Part shown: piece by piece, positions 1-9,766 of the stretch
How the letters are laid out: the number at the start of each line of letters is the position of its first letter
How positions within the stretch are numbered: position 1 is the stretch's first letter
Source: Enterococcus ratti
GTDB lineage: Bacteria; Bacillota; Bacilli; Lactobacillales; Enterococcaceae
Reading direction: 5' to 3'
DNA length: 64,000 nucleotides
Assembly (NCBI RefSeq): GCF_001886195.1
Contig: NZ_JXLB01000011.1
Location: 33,155-97,154 of the forward strand
Position numbers and translations under genes: made by a program
Notes under the pieces: model-generated
Database searches by the model: none
The model's input: the letters and a program-made list of their open reading frames with translations, nothing else
Told to the model about the DNA's origin: nothing

Positions 1-1
1 G

Positions 2-1516
2 GATGCTGGTAAAACAACAATAACAGAGCAATTGCTTTTATTTGGTGGTGCTATTCGTCAAGCTGGAACTGTCAAAGGAAAAAAAACTGGTAATTTTGCA
101 AAATCAGATTGGATGGAAATTGAGAAGCAGCGCGGAATTTCTGTTACAAGTTCCGTTATGCAGTTTGACTATCATGGAAAACGTGTTAATATTTTAGATA
201 CACCCGGACATGAAGACTTCTCAGAAGATACGTATCGTACGTTGATGGCTGTAGATAGTGCCGTCATGGTGATTGATAGTGCAAAAGGAATTGAAGCTCA
301 GACAAAGAAACTATTTAAAGTAGTTAAAAAAAGAGGCATCCCAATTTTTACTTTTATCAATAAATTAGATCGCGATGGGCGAGAACCGTTAGAGCTTTTA
401 GAAGAGCTTGAAGAATTGCTAGAGATTGAATCTTACCCGATGAATTGGCCGATTGGTATGGGCAAAGGTTTAGAAGGGCTATATGATATCTATCACAATC
501 GAATTGAGTTTTATCGTCCAGAAAATTATAATGCGAAACGTTTAATCACATTAGATGAGGACGGACTGCTTCCAAATGGACATCTGTTGACGAAAAACTC
601 ATTGTATGAACAGGTGCTTGAAGAAGTTGAATTAATTAAGGAAGCAGGAGATTCGTTTAATAAAGAAAAAATTACTCGTGGTGATCAAACACCAGTTTTC
701 TTTGGTTCGGCGTTAACGAATTTTGGAGTCCAAACTTTCTTAGAAACTTTTGTTGAATTAGCTCCATCGCCTTATGGACATCAAACGCAAGAAAAACAAA
801 TTGTCAGTCCTTATGAAGAGGAGTTTTCAGGATTTGTTTTTAAGATACAAGCCAATATGAATCCGGCTCATCGTGATCGAATTGCATTTGTGCGTATTTG
901 TTCTGGTACATTTGAGCGCGGAATGGATGTTTTTCTTGAAAGAGCAGGGAAAAAAATGAAGCTAAGCAATGTTACCCAATTTATGGCTGATTCAAGAGAA
1001 AATGTGGAAAAAGCTGTAGCGGGTGACATCATTGGTGTTTATGACACTGGAAACTATCAAATTGGCGACACCTTATATGAAGGAAAACTAAAAGTGGCTT
1101 ACGAAGAACTTCCATCATTTACCCCTGAGTTATTTATGAAAGTGACGGCTAAAAATGTGATGAAGCAAAAATCTTTTCATAAAGGAATCTACCAGCTTGT
1201 ACAAGAAGGTGCGATTCAATTATATAAAACGTATTTGACAGATGAATATATTATTGGAGCAGTCGGCCAACTGCAATTTGAAGTGTTTCAATATCGAATG
1301 ATGAATGAATACAATGCAGAAGTAATCATGTCTCCAATGGGGCATAAAATTGCTCGTTGGATCGACCCTAAAGATTTAGATGAAAAGATGAGCTCAAGTC
1401 GTAACATTTTAGCAAAAGATCGTTTCGACCAACCACTGTTTTTATTTGAAAACCAATTTGCGATGCGTTGGTTTGCGGATAAATACCCTGACGTTAAGTT
1501 AAAGAGTTTGCTGTAA
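2..1516 (+). CDS. prfC: Peptide chain release factor 3 (RF3), 5' end missing
   Basis: RF3 is the translational GTPase that removes RF1 or RF2 from the ribosome after termination. The reading frame is open from base 2, starting inside the P-loop (DAGKTT), so the start codon and about 20 residues lie left of the window. Visible GTPase motifs are DTPGHEDF (G3) and NKLD (G4). The switch I region (RGISVTSS) and the C-terminal RF3 domain with VGQLQFEVF are typical of the family. The visible part is 504 residues, close to the usual 520-530 once the missing N-terminus is added. The first in-frame ATG at 32 is internal and is not the real start. Identification is secure; only the 5' end is unknown. 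Confidence 0.95.
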   Translation, partial: DAGKTTITEQLLLFGGAIRQAGTVKGKKTGNFAKSDWMEIEKQRGISVTSSVMQFDYHGKRVNILDTPGHEDFSEDTYRTLMAVDSAVMVIDSAKGIEAQTKKLFKVVKKRGIPIFTFINKLDRDGREPLELLEELEELLEIESYPMNWPIGMGKGLEGLYDIYHNRIEFYRPENYNAKRLITLDEDGLLPNGHLLTKNSLYEQVLEEVELIKEAGDSFNKEKITRGDQTPVFFGSALTNFGVQTFLETFVELAPSPYGHQTQEKQIVSPYEEEFSGFVFKIQANMNPAHRDRIAFVRICSGTFERGMDVFLERAGKKMKLSNVTQFMADSRENVEKAVAGDIIGVYDTGNYQIGDTLYEGKLKVAYEELPSFTPELFMKVTAKNVMKQKSFHKGIYQLVQEGAIQLYKTYLTDEYIIGAVGQLQFEVFQYRMMNEYNAEVIMSPMGHKIARWIDPKDLDEKMSSSRNILAKDRFDQPLFLFENQFAMRWFADKYPDVKLKSLL

Positions 1517-1599
1517 AAATTATGAAAGTCTTTTAAAAATGATTTTCTAAAGTGCGTCGGTTTTTATTTTGAAAGAGACATTTGACTGATCGGAAGGAA

Positions 1600-1787
1600 T
1601 TGAAAATTGAAATTTTAAAGCCTGTTGGAGTGAATGAAGAAATAGTATACAACAACGAGACAAAAAATATTAACAGCTATCGTCTTATGAGCAGATGACA
1701 CAAGCGACGATCTATGTGGAGATGCAAGCACAACTTATTTCCAATAGATTCGAGTATAAATTAGTAAGAAAACCAAATGTATCTTAA
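1600..1787 (+). pseudogene. Possible frameshifted remnant of a small gene
   Basis: Two short open stretches follow each other in different frames. The first (1600-1698) reads KIEILKPVGVNEEIVYNNE and onward to a TGA. The second (about 1674-1787) reads SYEQMTQATIYVEMQAQLI and onward to a TAA. Each has protein-like composition and together they would give about 60 residues. A purine-rich GGAAGGA lies at 1592-1598, but no ATG is suitably placed. The pattern fits a decayed small gene with one frameshift. I do not recognise the protein, and chance cannot be excluded. Confidence 0.3.
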
Positions 1788-1793
1788 AAATTA

Positions 1794-1836
1794 AGTCGTC
1801 AATTACAAAGATTATTGTGATTGACGGCTATTTTTG
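1794..1836 (+). terminator. Hairpin terminator
   Basis: Arms GTCGTCAAT (1795-1803) and ATTGACGGC (1820-1828), with an inner ACAA/TTGT pairing, are followed by TATTTTTG. This would end transcription from prfC and the small remnant after it. Confidence 0.6.
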
Positions 1837-2084
1837 TAAAATTACTTTTTGATAAAATGCTTATCAAATCCATAAAAAAAAAGATATCTGCAATGAGTAA
1901 TCACAAGAACTGTAAGAAGAAAATCTTTTATTCTGTCAAATGGTGATGATGTAAAAATAGAAAGAGTTGTTGTTGGTTCAACCAATTTTTTATTTTAAAG
2001 AAAAAAGAGATAAAATAATTTTAATGAAGTAAATTAAAATTATTTTGCATACATATATATAAAAGAAGAAAGAGAGGTTTTTGT

Positions 2085-2252
2085 ATGGAAACAGAAGAAC
2101 AAAGAAAAATGAGAAAAGAACGAAAAAAACATGAAATGCAACGATTATGTCGAATGTTGGATATTGAAGGATGGGATAAAAATGAAGCCATTGTGAAAGA
2201 GGTAAAAGCCATCGTACATGTAGGAAATACGCAAAAAAAAGAAACCAAATAA
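2085..2252 (+). CDS. Small basic protein of unknown function (55 aa)
   Basis: An ATG at 2085 is preceded by GAGAGG at a fair distance and opens a 55-codon frame. The N-terminal half is very rich in Lys, Arg and Glu (METEEQRKMRKERKKHEMQR). The second half is less extreme (LDIEGWDKNEAIVKEV, then KAIVHVGN). There is no signal peptide or membrane segment. It lies alone between the prfC terminator and the convergent DUF1827 gene, with an inverted repeat just after its stop. I do not recognise a family. The charged N-terminus could suggest nucleic-acid or ribosome binding, but that is only a guess. The opposite-strand frames here have no ribosome binding site. Confidence 0.5.
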   Translation: METEEQRKMRKERKKHEMQRLCRMLDIEGWDKNEAIVKEVKAIVHVGNTQKKETK

Positions 2253-2259
2253 TTATAAC

Positions 2260-2287
2260 AGAATTCAAGTCTTTAATATTGAATTCT
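2260..2287. terminator. Inverted repeat between convergent genes
   Basis: Perfect 9-bp arms AGAATTCAA (2260-2268) and TTGAATTCT (2279-2287) surround a 10-nt loop. The stem is AT-rich with no direct T-tract on the plus strand. It sits between the ends of the 55-aa ORF and the DUF1827 gene, so a two-way terminator is plausible but weak. Confidence 0.4.
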
Positions 2288-2319
2288 TATAAAATGGTCT
2301 CTTTTTCGGGTTTAATATA

Positions 2320-2640
2320 TTATACTGCCGCTTCAGGATGTGGTTGATGTTTAGGAATTGAGACTTCCACTAAGTCGGTTAATTCGATCACTTGGATTTC
2401 ATTTTCTTCGTATCGGGCGTCATGGATTTTATTCAAAAAATATTTTTTTACTTCTTCAATTTCTTTTGGTTGTATTTTCCGTTTTTCATTAATCAATAAA
2501 ATCTCATTATGCTGGGGTGCCTCTGTATAGATGATCATCATATTTCCTGCTGTATAAACTTTTACCATATGAGCATCTGTATTTTCTAACTGATTTAAAA
2601 CTAAACGTGAATGACTATTTGTTACATTAACGAATTTCAT
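2320..2640 (-). CDS. DUF1827 family protein
   Basis: The 106-residue soluble protein matches the DUF1827 family of enterococci and related lactic acid bacteria, whose function is unknown. It starts MKFVNVTNSHSRLVLNQLEN and contains MMIIYTEAPQHNE and a C-terminal IQVIELTDLVEVSIPKH. I chose the ATG at 2640 because GAGGTGAG lies just upstream; an in-frame GTG nine bases earlier is also possible. As in other enterococci it is next to clpE, downstream on the same strand, but a strong hairpin at 2740-2788 separates them. It probably has its own promoter, since a minus-strand TATAAT lies in the AT-rich gap upstream. Confidence 0.8.
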   Translation of the reverse strand: MKFVNVTNSHSRLVLNQLENTDAHMVKVYTAGNMMIIYTEAPQHNEILLINEKRKIQPKEIEEVKKYFLNKIHDARYEENEIQVIELTDLVEVSIPKHQPHPEAAV

Positions 2641-2739
2641 GGCGCTCACCTCTTTTATGTAGATTTTTTAAATACAACCTAAAATAATTATAATTCTTTT
2701 TTAATGAAAAGAACAGTATTTTGCATTTAAAAAAAATGT

Positions 2740-2788
2740 AAAACACACATATTGTCCCAGCTTTTTTGGAGGCAATATGTGTGTTTTT
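2740..2788. terminator. Strong bidirectional hairpin terminator after clpE
   Basis: Perfect 15-bp arms (2740-2754 and 2773-2787) have an A-run before and a T-run after, so the hairpin can terminate on both strands. It separates clpE from the DUF1827 gene. Confidence 0.85.
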
Positions 2789-2815
2789 AGTCATTGGCTA
2801 TTCGTTTATTTAGTT

Positions 2816-5038
2816 TCAGTTGGTGCTTTTTTTTTCCAAAGGCTCCGAGTTGGAAGTAATTACGATTTTTCCTTCTTTATTCAAGATGGCTTTTAGTTCA
2901 TGAATAGAAGGATGATCTAAATAAAACTCGGCAACGCCATCTTCGATTTGTTCTTGAATTGTACGACGAAGGGGTCGTGCACCCATTGATGGATCATAAC
3001 CTAAGTCAACAAGTTTTTCTTTTACGTTTGTTGGCACATCAACATGTAATTGTTGTGATGCTAACATATGGTTGACGTCATTTAACATTAAGCTAACGAT
3101 CTTCATTAAGTTTTCTTTTGACAAAGCCTTAAATTCAATGATGCCATCAAAACGATTTAAAAATTCAGGGGTAAAGTAATTATTTAATTGATTTAAGACA
3201 GAACGAGTTATTCCTTCACGAGCCGCCCCAAAGCCAACATTTGCTTCCACTTTACCTGTTCCGGCATTACTTGTCATGATAATAATCGTATCTTTAAAAC
3301 TTACTGTTCGACCTTGAGCATCTGTCAAACGACCATCATCTAAAATTTGCAAGAACATATGCAATACATCCGGATGGGCTTTTTCAACTTCATCCAGTAA
3401 GACTAAACTATAAGGGTTGCGACGTACTTTTTCGGTTAATTGTCCAGCTTCTTCATAACCAACATAACCAGGAGGAGAACCAATGAGTTTAGACACACTA
3501 TGTTTTTCCATGTATTCAGACATGTCAAATCGAATCATAGAATCTTTCGATCCGAATAACTCAAAAGCTAACTGTTTAGCTAATTCAGTTTTACCTACAC
3601 CAGTTGGACCAACAAATAAGAATGAACCGATTGGACGGTTTTTCTTATTTAGACCAACGCGGTTACGACGAATTGCCTTAGCCACTCGGTCAACCGCGTT
3701 ATCTTGTCCAATTACGTGTGCTTTTAAATCGGCTGCAAGATTCTTCAATTGTGTTTGTTCTTTTTCTTTTAACTCACCCACTGGAATACCTGTGCGTTCC
3801 TCTACGATTTTTTCCATGTCTTTTTCTGTAATTACAGGGGTTTCTTTGTCTGTTAATTGGCGCTCTTTCATTTGTTGTAGCTTATTAATTTGGTCACGAT
3901 AATAAGCTGCTTTTTCAAAATCTTCTTCTTTAGAAGCCTGAATTTTTTGTTCTTGTGCATCTTGTAGTTTTTTATCAATCGTTTTAGGATCAATGATTTG
4001 AATGGTTAAATTTTTCTTTGAACCTGTTTCATCCAGCAGATCAATAGCTTTGTCTGGCAAAAATCGGTCTTGAACGTAACGATTGGATAAAGTTGCTGCA
4101 GCCTCGATCGCTTCATCGGTATATTTTACATGATGATAATCTTCATAGCGTTTTTGCAATCCTTTTAAGATACTGATTGTTTCTTCTACAGATGGTTCAA
4201 CTACTCGGACAGGCTGCATGCGGCGTTCTAAAGCAGCGTCTTTTTCAATAATTCGATACTCACTTAAAGTAGTTGCGCCGACCATTTGTAATTCCCCGCG
4301 AGCCAGAGCAGGTTTTAAAATATTTCCTGCATCCATGTTGCCATCACCTGCAGAACCAGCACCGACGAGTTCATGAACTTCATCAATGAATAAGATGACA
4401 TTTTCAGCTCGTTTGATTTCTTCAATCAACTTTTGCATGCGTTCTTCAAATTGACCACGAATACCTGTTCCTTGAACTAAAGAAACGACGTCTAGACGAA
4501 TCACTTCTTTGTCCATTAATTTTTGAGGAACATCTCCGTCCACGATTTTTTGGGCAAGTCCTTCTACTACTGCTGTTTTACCAACACCAGGTTCACCGAT
4601 CAATACAGGATTGTTTTTGGTTCTACGATTTAAAATTTCTATCACTCGTTTAATTTCTTCGTCTCGACCAATTACAGGATCAATATCTCCTTGACGTGCT
4701 TGCTCGGTAATATTGATTCCGTATTCTCCTAGTAGACCTTCAGAATTTCCTTGTGGGGGTTGCCCACCGTTGAAATTATTGTTTCCACCGAATTGAGTCG
4801 GAGGCGTCTGTTCATAGTTTCCTTGTTGTTGCATTTGACGAGACATGGAGCGAAACAAGTCATCCAAACTGCTAAAGCCAAAAGGATCATTTTGAGCCAT
4901 ACTTGCCAGACCTCCATTTTGTTGATTTTTGATTTTTTGATAGCAACTTTGGCAATAATCAAGTTGAGTTCGCTGTCCGTTTATTGTCGCATATAAATGG
5001 ATCGTTGCTTCATTTTTACCACAATTTTGACAAAGCAT
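2816..5038 (-). CDS. clpE: ATP-dependent Clp protease ATP-binding subunit ClpE
   Basis: ClpE is an HSP100 unfoldase that works with ClpP in stress proteolysis and in disassembling heat-shock regulation. The start at 5038 gives 740 residues, the usual length. The N-terminal zinc finger has CxxC pairs at residues 3/6 and 29/32, followed by a Gln/Asn/Gly-rich linker. The first AAA+ domain carries GEPGVGKTA near residue 149. A UVR-like coiled stretch ([17 protein letters not shown]) follows. The second AAA+ domain has GPTGVGKTE near residue 480 and the C-terminal D2-small region with GARPLRR. An in-frame upstream ATG at 5068 is less likely, because GAAAGGACGTG precedes the chosen start. A CtsR operator lies in its promoter. 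Confidence 0.95.
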   Translation of the reverse strand: MLCQNCGKNEATIHLYATINGQRTQLDYCQSCYQKIKNQQNGGLASMAQNDPFGFSSLDDLFRSMSRQMQQQGNYEQTPPTQFGGNNNFNGGQPPQGNSEGLLGEYGINITEQARQGDIDPVIGRDEEIKRVIEILNRRTKNNPVLIGEPGVGKTAVVEGLAQKIVDGDVPQKLMDKEVIRLDVVSLVQGTGIRGQFEERMQKLIEEIKRAENVILFIDEVHELVGAGSAGDGNMDAGNILKPALARGELQMVGATTLSEYRIIEKDAALERRMQPVRVVEPSVEETISILKGLQKRYEDYHHVKYTDEAIEAAATLSNRYVQDRFLPDKAIDLLDETGSKKNLTIQIIDPKTIDKKLQDAQEQKIQASKEEDFEKAAYYRDQINKLQQMKERQLTDKETPVITEKDMEKIVEERTGIPVGELKEKEQTQLKNLAADLKAHVIGQDNAVDRVAKAIRRNRVGLNKKNRPIGSFLFVGPTGVGKTELAKQLAFELFGSKDSMIRFDMSEYMEKHSVSKLIGSPPGYVGYEEAGQLTEKVRRNPYSLVLLDEVEKAHPDVLHMFLQILDDGRLTDAQGRTVSFKDTIIIMTSNAGTGKVEANVGFGAAREGITRSVLNQLNNYFTPEFLNRFDGIIEFKALSKENLMKIVSLMLNDVNHMLASQQLHVDVPTNVKEKLVDLGYDPSMGARPLRRTIQEQIEDGVAEFYLDHPSIHELKAILNKEGKIVITSNSEPLEKKSTN

Positions 5039-5153
5039 AAATGATTCACGTCCTTTCGCATGATTCACATGTACCTTTATATTTTACAACTGGTTGTGTT
5101 GGAGGTAAATGAATAACCCTCATTAATTAGGAAAAGAAAGGTAAAAAAAGTTG

Positions 5154-5207
5154 TTGACCATTTTTGACCTTTTCTTTTAATTATACTAAATTTTATAGTC
5201 CATGCAA
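5154..5207 (-). promoter_or_regulatory. clpE promoter with CtsR operator
   Basis: Read on the minus strand, 5169 to 5154 is GGTCAAAAATGGTCAA, the direct heptad repeat that CtsR binds. Directly upstream are TATAAT (5185-5180) and TTGCAT (5207-5202), 16 bp apart. The operator sits just after the -10 box, where CtsR binding would block transcription until heat or protein stress. Confidence 0.88.
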
Positions 5208-5229
5208 GTATTTAGTTTGTCAAAAGGAA

Positions 5230-5606
5230 AAAGAAAAATACAAAGAATAATTGGCTGGTTATGCAACAAGGAGGAAATCTATTGGGTCAGTCATAATTTA
5301 TTTTAGCTTCAATTTTTTTATTCATTAACATTTTTCTTTTTATTTTAAAAAATAGTATTTTTATTTTAAATAAAGAAAATATTTAACTGAAACTAAGTGT
5401 TATTATTAATAATATATATTTAAAAAATAGATGAAAATATTTTTTTCACTTTTGTTTGAATTTAAATGAAAACAGTTGTATCTATCGGGAAAAAATGTTA
5501 ATCTTTACAAATGAAAGGGTGCGACTTATTAGTGTTCTTATGTAAACTGCTAAAAAAGAAAACCCTCACATAAAAACAACACTCACTTAAAAGGAGACCG
5601 ATTAAT
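5230..5606. other. AT-rich intergenic region upstream of ptsH
   Basis: No gene is visible. The stretch is very AT-rich and should hold the ptsH promoter. The best candidate is TTGTAT near 5475 with TAATCT 17 bp downstream, which is weak. A leader of about 100 bases would follow. I saw no cre site or riboswitch. Confidence 0.4.
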
Positions 5607-5873
5607 ATGGAAAAGAAAGAATTTCACGTAGTAGCAGAAACTGGGATTCATGCACGTCCAGCTACATTGTTAGTACAAACAGCAAGTAAATTTAACTCTG
5701 ATGTAAACTTAGAGTATAAAGGAAAATCAGTAAACTTGAAATCTATTATGGGCGTTATGTCTTTAGGTGTGGGCCAAGGTTCTGATGTTACAATTACGGC
5801 TGAAGGTGCGGATGAAGCAGACGCAATGGCGGCAATTGTCGATACAATGAAGAAAGAAGGATTATCTGAATAA
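5607..5873 (+). CDS. ptsH: Phosphocarrier protein HPr
   Basis: HPr carries phosphate from PEP via enzyme I to sugar-specific EIIA domains. The 88-residue protein has the phosphorylated His15 in GIHARPAT and the regulatory Ser46 in [11 protein letters not shown], the HPr kinase site that makes P-Ser-HPr, the CcpA co-repressor in Firmicutes. AAAAGGAG precedes the ATG. The stop TAA shares a base with the ptsI start (TAATG), so the two are translationally coupled, as is standard for the ptsHI operon. HPr also phosphorylates PRD regulators such as the one encoded downstream at 7874. Confidence 0.97.
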   Translation: MEKKEFHVVAETGIHARPATLLVQTASKFNSDVNLEYKGKSVNLKSIMGVMSLGVGQGSDVTITAEGADEADAMAAIVDTMKKEGLSE

Positions 5874-7600
5874 TGGTTGAAATGCTAAAAGGGATTGCCG
5901 CTAGTGACGGCGTAGCCGTTGCCAAAGCTTACCTGCTAGTTCAACCGGATTTAACATTCAGTAAGACAACAGTAGAAGATACTGCAGCTGAAGCATCTCG
6001 TTTAGATGATGCTTTAGCAAAATCTACTGAAGAATTGCAACTAATTCGTGAAAAAGCAGCGCAAAGCTTAGGTGAAGCAGAAGCGCAAGTATTTGACGCA
6101 CACTTGATGGTTCTGTCTGATCCAGAAATGGTTGGTCAAATTAAACAAAATATTAAAGATAATAGCGTAAATGCTGAAGCAGCATTAAAAGAAGTAACAG
6201 ATATGTATATCGGTATGTTTGAAGCAATGGAAGACAATGCATATATGCAAGAACGTGCGGCTGATATTCGTGATGTTGCAAAACGTATTTTGGCTCATTT
6301 ATTAGGGGTTACGTTGCCGAATCCGTCCATGATTAACGAAGAAGTTGTGGTTGTTGCCCACGATTTGACACCGAGTGATACAGCTCAACTAGATCGCAAT
6401 TTTGTGAAGGCATTTGTTACTGATATTGGTGGACGTACTTCACATTCTGCCATTATGGCTCGTTCTTTAGAAATTCCGGCGATTGTGGGAACTAAAGAAA
6501 TTACAGCTAAGGTCAAAGAAGGCGATATCCTAGCTGTTAATGGATTGCAGGGGGATGTGATTGTTGATCCTACAAATGAACAAAAAGCTGAATTTGAAAA
6601 AATTGGTGCCGAGTATGCTGCTCAAAAAGCCGAATGGGAAAAATTAAAGCATGCGGAAACGATAACTGCTGATGGAAAACATTTTGAATTAGCAGCTAAT
6701 ATAGGGACACCAAAAGATTTAGTTGGTGTTCATAATAACGGAGCAGAAGCAGTAGGGCTATATCGTACAGAATTCTTATATATGGATTCTCCTGATTTTC
6801 CAACTGAAGAAGATCAATATGAAGCATATAAAGCTGTTCTTGAAGGAATGAAAGGAAAACCGGTTGTTGTACGTACCATGGATATCGGTGGTGACAAAGA
6901 GTTGCCTTATTTGCAATTGCCACATGAAATGAATCCATTTTTAGGCTATCGTGCATTGCGTATCAGTTTATCTGAACAAGGGGATGAAATGTTCCGCACA
7001 CAAATGCGTGCATTGTTGCGTGCATCTGTACATGGAAACTTACGCATTATGTTCCCAATGGTTGCTACGCTAAAGGAATTTCGTGGAGCAAAAGCGATTT
7101 TTGAAGAAGAAAAACAAAAATTATTGAGTGAAGGCGTGGAAGTATCTGAAACAATCCAAGTCGGCATCATGATTGAAATTCCTGCAGCAGCTGTTTTAGC
7201 TGATAAATTTGCAAAGGAAGTAGATTTCTTCTCAGTGGGTACGAATGATTTAATACAATATACTATGGCTGCTGATCGTATGAATGAACGTGTTTCATAC
7301 TTGTACCAACCTTATAACCCATCTATCTTGCGGTTAATTAAACATGTAATTGATTCGGCGCATGCTGAAGGAAAATGGGCTGGTATGTGTGGAGAAATGG
7401 CTGGGGATCAAACAGCTGTTCCATTGCTTGTAGGGATGGGATTAGATGAGTTCTCTATGAGTGCGACATCTATCTTAAAAACGCGTAGTTTGATGAAACG
7501 TTTAGATATGACAAAAATGGCTGAACTTGCTGATCGGGCATTAAAAGAGTGCGATACGATGGAAGAGGTCATTGAACTTGTTAACGAATATGTAAAATAA
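5873..7600 (+). CDS. ptsI: PTS enzyme I (PEP-protein phosphotransferase)
   Basis: Enzyme I autophosphorylates from phosphoenolpyruvate and passes the phosphate to HPr in the cytoplasm. The 575 residues match the family length. The phospho-His lies in [13 protein letters not shown] near residue 190. The PEP-binding TIM barrel shows [35 protein letters not shown] and [13 protein letters not shown], and MCGEMAGD holds the catalytic Cys. The start overlaps the ptsH stop by one base. Two hairpins after the stop close the operon. Confidence 0.97.
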   Translation: MVEMLKGIAASDGVAVAKAYLLVQPDLTFSKTTVEDTAAEASRLDDALAKSTEELQLIREKAAQSLGEAEAQVFDAHLMVLSDPEMVGQIKQNIKDNSVNAEAALKEVTDMYIGMFEAMEDNAYMQERAADIRDVAKRILAHLLGVTLPNPSMINEEVVVVAHDLTPSDTAQLDRNFVKAFVTDIGGRTSHSAIMARSLEIPAIVGTKEITAKVKEGDILAVNGLQGDVIVDPTNEQKAEFEKIGAEYAAQKAEWEKLKHAETITADGKHFELAANIGTPKDLVGVHNNGAEAVGLYRTEFLYMDSPDFPTEEDQYEAYKAVLEGMKGKPVVVRTMDIGGDKELPYLQLPHEMNPFLGYRALRISLSEQGDEMFRTQMRALLRASVHGNLRIMFPMVATLKEFRGAKAIFEEEKQKLLSEGVEVSETIQVGIMIEIPAAAVLADKFAKEVDFFSVGTNDLIQYTMAADRMNERVSYLYQPYNPSILRLIKHVIDSAHAEGKWAGMCGEMAGDQTAVPLLVGMGLDEFSMSATSILKTRSLMKRLDMTKMAELADRALKECDTMEEVIELVNEYVK

Positions 7601-7604
7601 AAAA

Positions 7605-7643
7605 GCTGATGCAGCTCGGGTTATAAGCTGCATTGGTTTTTTT
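7605..7643 (+). terminator. ptsHI terminator
   Basis: Arms ATGCAGCT (7609-7616) and AGCTGCAT (7626-7633) are followed by TGGTTTTTTT, five bases after the ptsI stop. Confidence 0.8.
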
Positions 7644-7676
7644 GCTTTTCAAAAGGTGATAAGTGATGTTTATGAA

Positions 7677-7711
7677 CATTGAAGCGAAACATTTTGCTTC
7701 GGTGTTTTTTT
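7677..7711 (+). terminator. Second hairpin terminator
   Basis: GAAGC and GCTTC arms around a short loop are followed by GGTGTTTTTTT. It insulates the downstream operon from ptsHI read-through. Confidence 0.6.
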
Positions 7712-7786
7712 GTCTAATTTAGAGCAAAACTAAATGAAGGAGTAAGCGATTTATATTTAATGAGTACTGAGGTAAATTAACAGCAG

Positions 7787-7812
7787 TTATTGCACTTAAT
7801 TAAGTGCAATAA
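7787..7812. promoter_or_regulatory. Perfect 26-bp palindrome upstream of the PRD-regulator operon
   Basis: The half-site TTATTGCACTTAA (7787-7799) is followed directly by its exact reverse complement (7800-7812). It ends eight bases before the proposed -35 box. That position suits a dimeric regulator, perhaps the PRD protein encoded next. No T-tract follows, so it is not a terminator. Confidence 0.7.
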
Positions 7813-7819
7813 AATTGTG

Positions 7820-7848
7820 TTGTTCAAACGCTTTCATAAACGTATAGT
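7820..7848 (+). promoter_or_regulatory. Promoter with cre site for the DgaE/DgaF-type operon
   Basis: TTGTTC (7820-7825) and TATAGT (7843-7848) are 17 bp apart. The spacer holds TTCAAACGCTTTCA (7823-7836), which fits the CcpA cre consensus at 12 of 14 positions, including the full AACGCTTTCA core. CcpA binding here would block RNA polymerase, so the operon should be catabolite-repressed. Transcription would start near 7855, giving a very short leader before the start at 7874. Confidence 0.65.
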
Positions 7849-7873
7849 AAAGGATGTAAGGAGAATAAGTGAA

Positions 7874-9766
7874 ATGATGCAGTTATCAAAAAGAGAGATT
7901 AAAATTTTGTTGAGTTTATTGGATAGTGAAATTTGTTTAACAACGAAAGAACTTGCGAAACAGTTAGAAGTGAGTATCCGTACGATTAAATATGATTTAG
8001 ATAATATTCGTTTATGGTTAAAGCAACGTGAAGTTGAGTTGCTTTCTCAAAGAAACAAAGGTTTTTGGTTTGAATTAACGGATAGGCAAAGATTAGCTTT
8101 AAAAAATGAATTACAAGAAGTCGCACGTTTTGAAACTTTTTTGGATCAAAAATCACGTGTTGTAAAAATTGTGATGTCTTTGCTGTTGGAAGAAAAGACA
8201 GTCACAGTGAATCAACTGGCAGAACAATTGAAAGTTTCCAGTAATACAATTATTGCAGATTTAGAAAAAGTCACTGAATTTGTATCTTCCTTTCAAGTTA
8301 CGTTAAAAAAGAAAGCAGGACAGGGGATCTTTTTAATTGGTGATGAAGATAAATTGCGTTTTTTAATGGAATATTTATTGAATCGTAAATTAACGGAGTA
8401 TGATATTTATCAAATTATGAATCAGTTAATTCATTCCAGACAAAAAAAGCAGCATCCTATTTATTTAGAAAAAGATTCAAGGTTTTACGGGATTTATCAA
8501 GTGGTTTTGAATGAAATGTCCGAGATACTTTCTAATGCTTCTCTTGATCAATTTGATTACTCTGAATTACTTTCGATTACTTTTCGTGTCGCCATTGCAA
8601 CGTGTCGCCTGCAAATAGGTCGGGCAATTGGTTCTTTTAAATTGGTTCAAACATTTGATCAACAAGATGTTGCTTTAAGGGTGATGTATCATGTTTTTAA
8701 AAAATTTGATCTTCCGCTTTTTGAAGCAGAATACCGTTATATCCAAAGTGACCTTGTGCAAAAAGAATACTCACAAAATACTTTAGAATTGTCTATTCGT
8801 TTAATTGATACTGTTTCAAAGGAGTTGAATCTATCTTTTAATAAAGATAACCAACTGCTTACCAATCTTTTCGCGCATTTATCCTTACGTTTAGGGAAAA
8901 AACATGTATTTATTAATGAATACAATCCCTTTGTAGATGAGATTAAGAAAAGATATCCGGTTTTGTTTCGAGCAATTACCAAAGCCTGTCAAAGAGAACT
9001 TACGGATAATGCTTATGCAGTGAATGACTCTTTTATTGCATATATTGCGTTGCATTTTCTTGTTTTTTTTGAAAAGGAGCGGCAAGAAACCTCTATCGTT
9101 CGTATTGTCTATGTTTGTTCGACTGGATTAGGAGTGACAAATCTCATTGAGCAAAAAGTAAAAGAAGAAATTCCCAATATAAATATTATTGGATTTACTT
9201 CAGTTTTAAATGCGTCAGAAGTAATTAGGGAGAAAGAGCCGGATCTAGTGATCAGTATTTTCCCAATTGAAGGAATTCACGTTCCTTTAATTAAAGTGAA
9301 TGCGATTCCAACGAAAGAGGATATTCAAAATATCAAACAATTAATTCGTGGGTTGTTAGAAAAAAACATGTTGCAGCAACGTTCTAAAAAAGTTCAAGAC
9401 GATTGTTCTTTTGCACAGGAAAATGTAGAGGCGTACAGTCAAGATGTGATTGTCAAAGGGTACGTTATTTACGAAGGGTTATGCGAACTATTTGGAAAAA
9501 ACTTGAAGAAAGAGTACCAAAAGGCTTTTTTATTACATGTGTTGTTGATGGTTCATCGGATTATGTTTAAGAATCAATATGAATTAGATGGAACAGTTCA
9601 ACAAGAAATATGGTTGCAGCAAAAAGAATTAATTATGCAAATTGAGCAACTTTTTTCGGAAAATGATCTTTCAGTGAATCAAGCAGAATTAACAGCTTTG
9701 TTCCAGTATATGGATACTTATCTTGGTATCAAAAAAGAAGTAGGTGAAACAAGTGAAATTAAGTGA
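7874..9766 (+). CDS. PRD- and EIIB-containing transcriptional regulator (BglG/MtlR-like)
   Basis: This is probably the operon's activator or antiterminator, controlled by PTS phosphorylation. The 630 residues hold two N-terminal winged-helix HTH segments (TTKELAKQLEVSIRTIKYDL near residue 28-50 and VNQLAEQLKVSSNTIIADL near 115). PRD-like helices follow (about 185-390), then an EIIB-like domain with a candidate phospho-Cys in VYVCSTGLGVTNL near residue 415. The C-terminal stretch (about 530-630, LHVLLMVHRIMFKN) resembles another PRD. No EIIA domain is seen. I chose the ATG at 7874 (AAGGAG at 7858); an in-frame TTG at 7790 lies upstream of the predicted transcription start. The family is clear, but its ligand is unknown. 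Confidence 0.85.
   Translation: MMQLSKREIKILLSLLDSEICLTTKELAKQLEVSIRTIKYDLDNIRLWLKQREVELLSQRNKGFWFELTDRQRLALKNELQEVARFETFLDQKSRVVKIVMSLLLEEKTVTVNQLAEQLKVSSNTIIADLEKVTEFVSSFQVTLKKKAGQGIFLIGDEDKLRFLMEYLLNRKLTEYDIYQIMNQLIHSRQKKQHPIYLEKDSRFYGIYQVVLNEMSEILSNASLDQFDYSELLSITFRVAIATCRLQIGRAIGSFKLVQTFDQQDVALRVMYHVFKKFDLPLFEAEYRYIQSDLVQKEYSQNTLELSIRLIDTVSKELNLSFNKDNQLLTNLFAHLSLRLGKKHVFINEYNPFVDEIKKRYPVLFRAITKACQRELTDNAYAVNDSFIAYIALHFLVFFEKERQETSIVRIVYVCSTGLGVTNLIEQKVKEEIPNINIIGFTSVLNASEVIREKEPDLVISIFPIEGIHVPLIKVNAIPTKEDIQNIKQLIRGLLEKNMLQQRSKKVQDDCSFAQENVEAYSQDVIVKGYVIYEGLCELFGKNLKKEYQKAFLLHVLLMVHRIMFKNQYELDGTVQQEIWLQQKELIMQIEQLFSENDLSVNQAELTALFQYMDTYLGIKKEVGETSEIK

Noticed and set aside
1990..2268. Minus-strand hydrophobic frames around 2000-2260
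   Set aside because: They are antisense to the 55-aa ORF, have no ribosome binding site, and their Phe-rich sequence comes from poly-A stretches on the other strand.
3483..3902. Plus-strand frame of 139 codons opposite clpE
   Set aside because: It is antisense to the second AAA+ domain of ClpE, has no binding site and no recognisable sequence. It reflects codon bias of the true gene.
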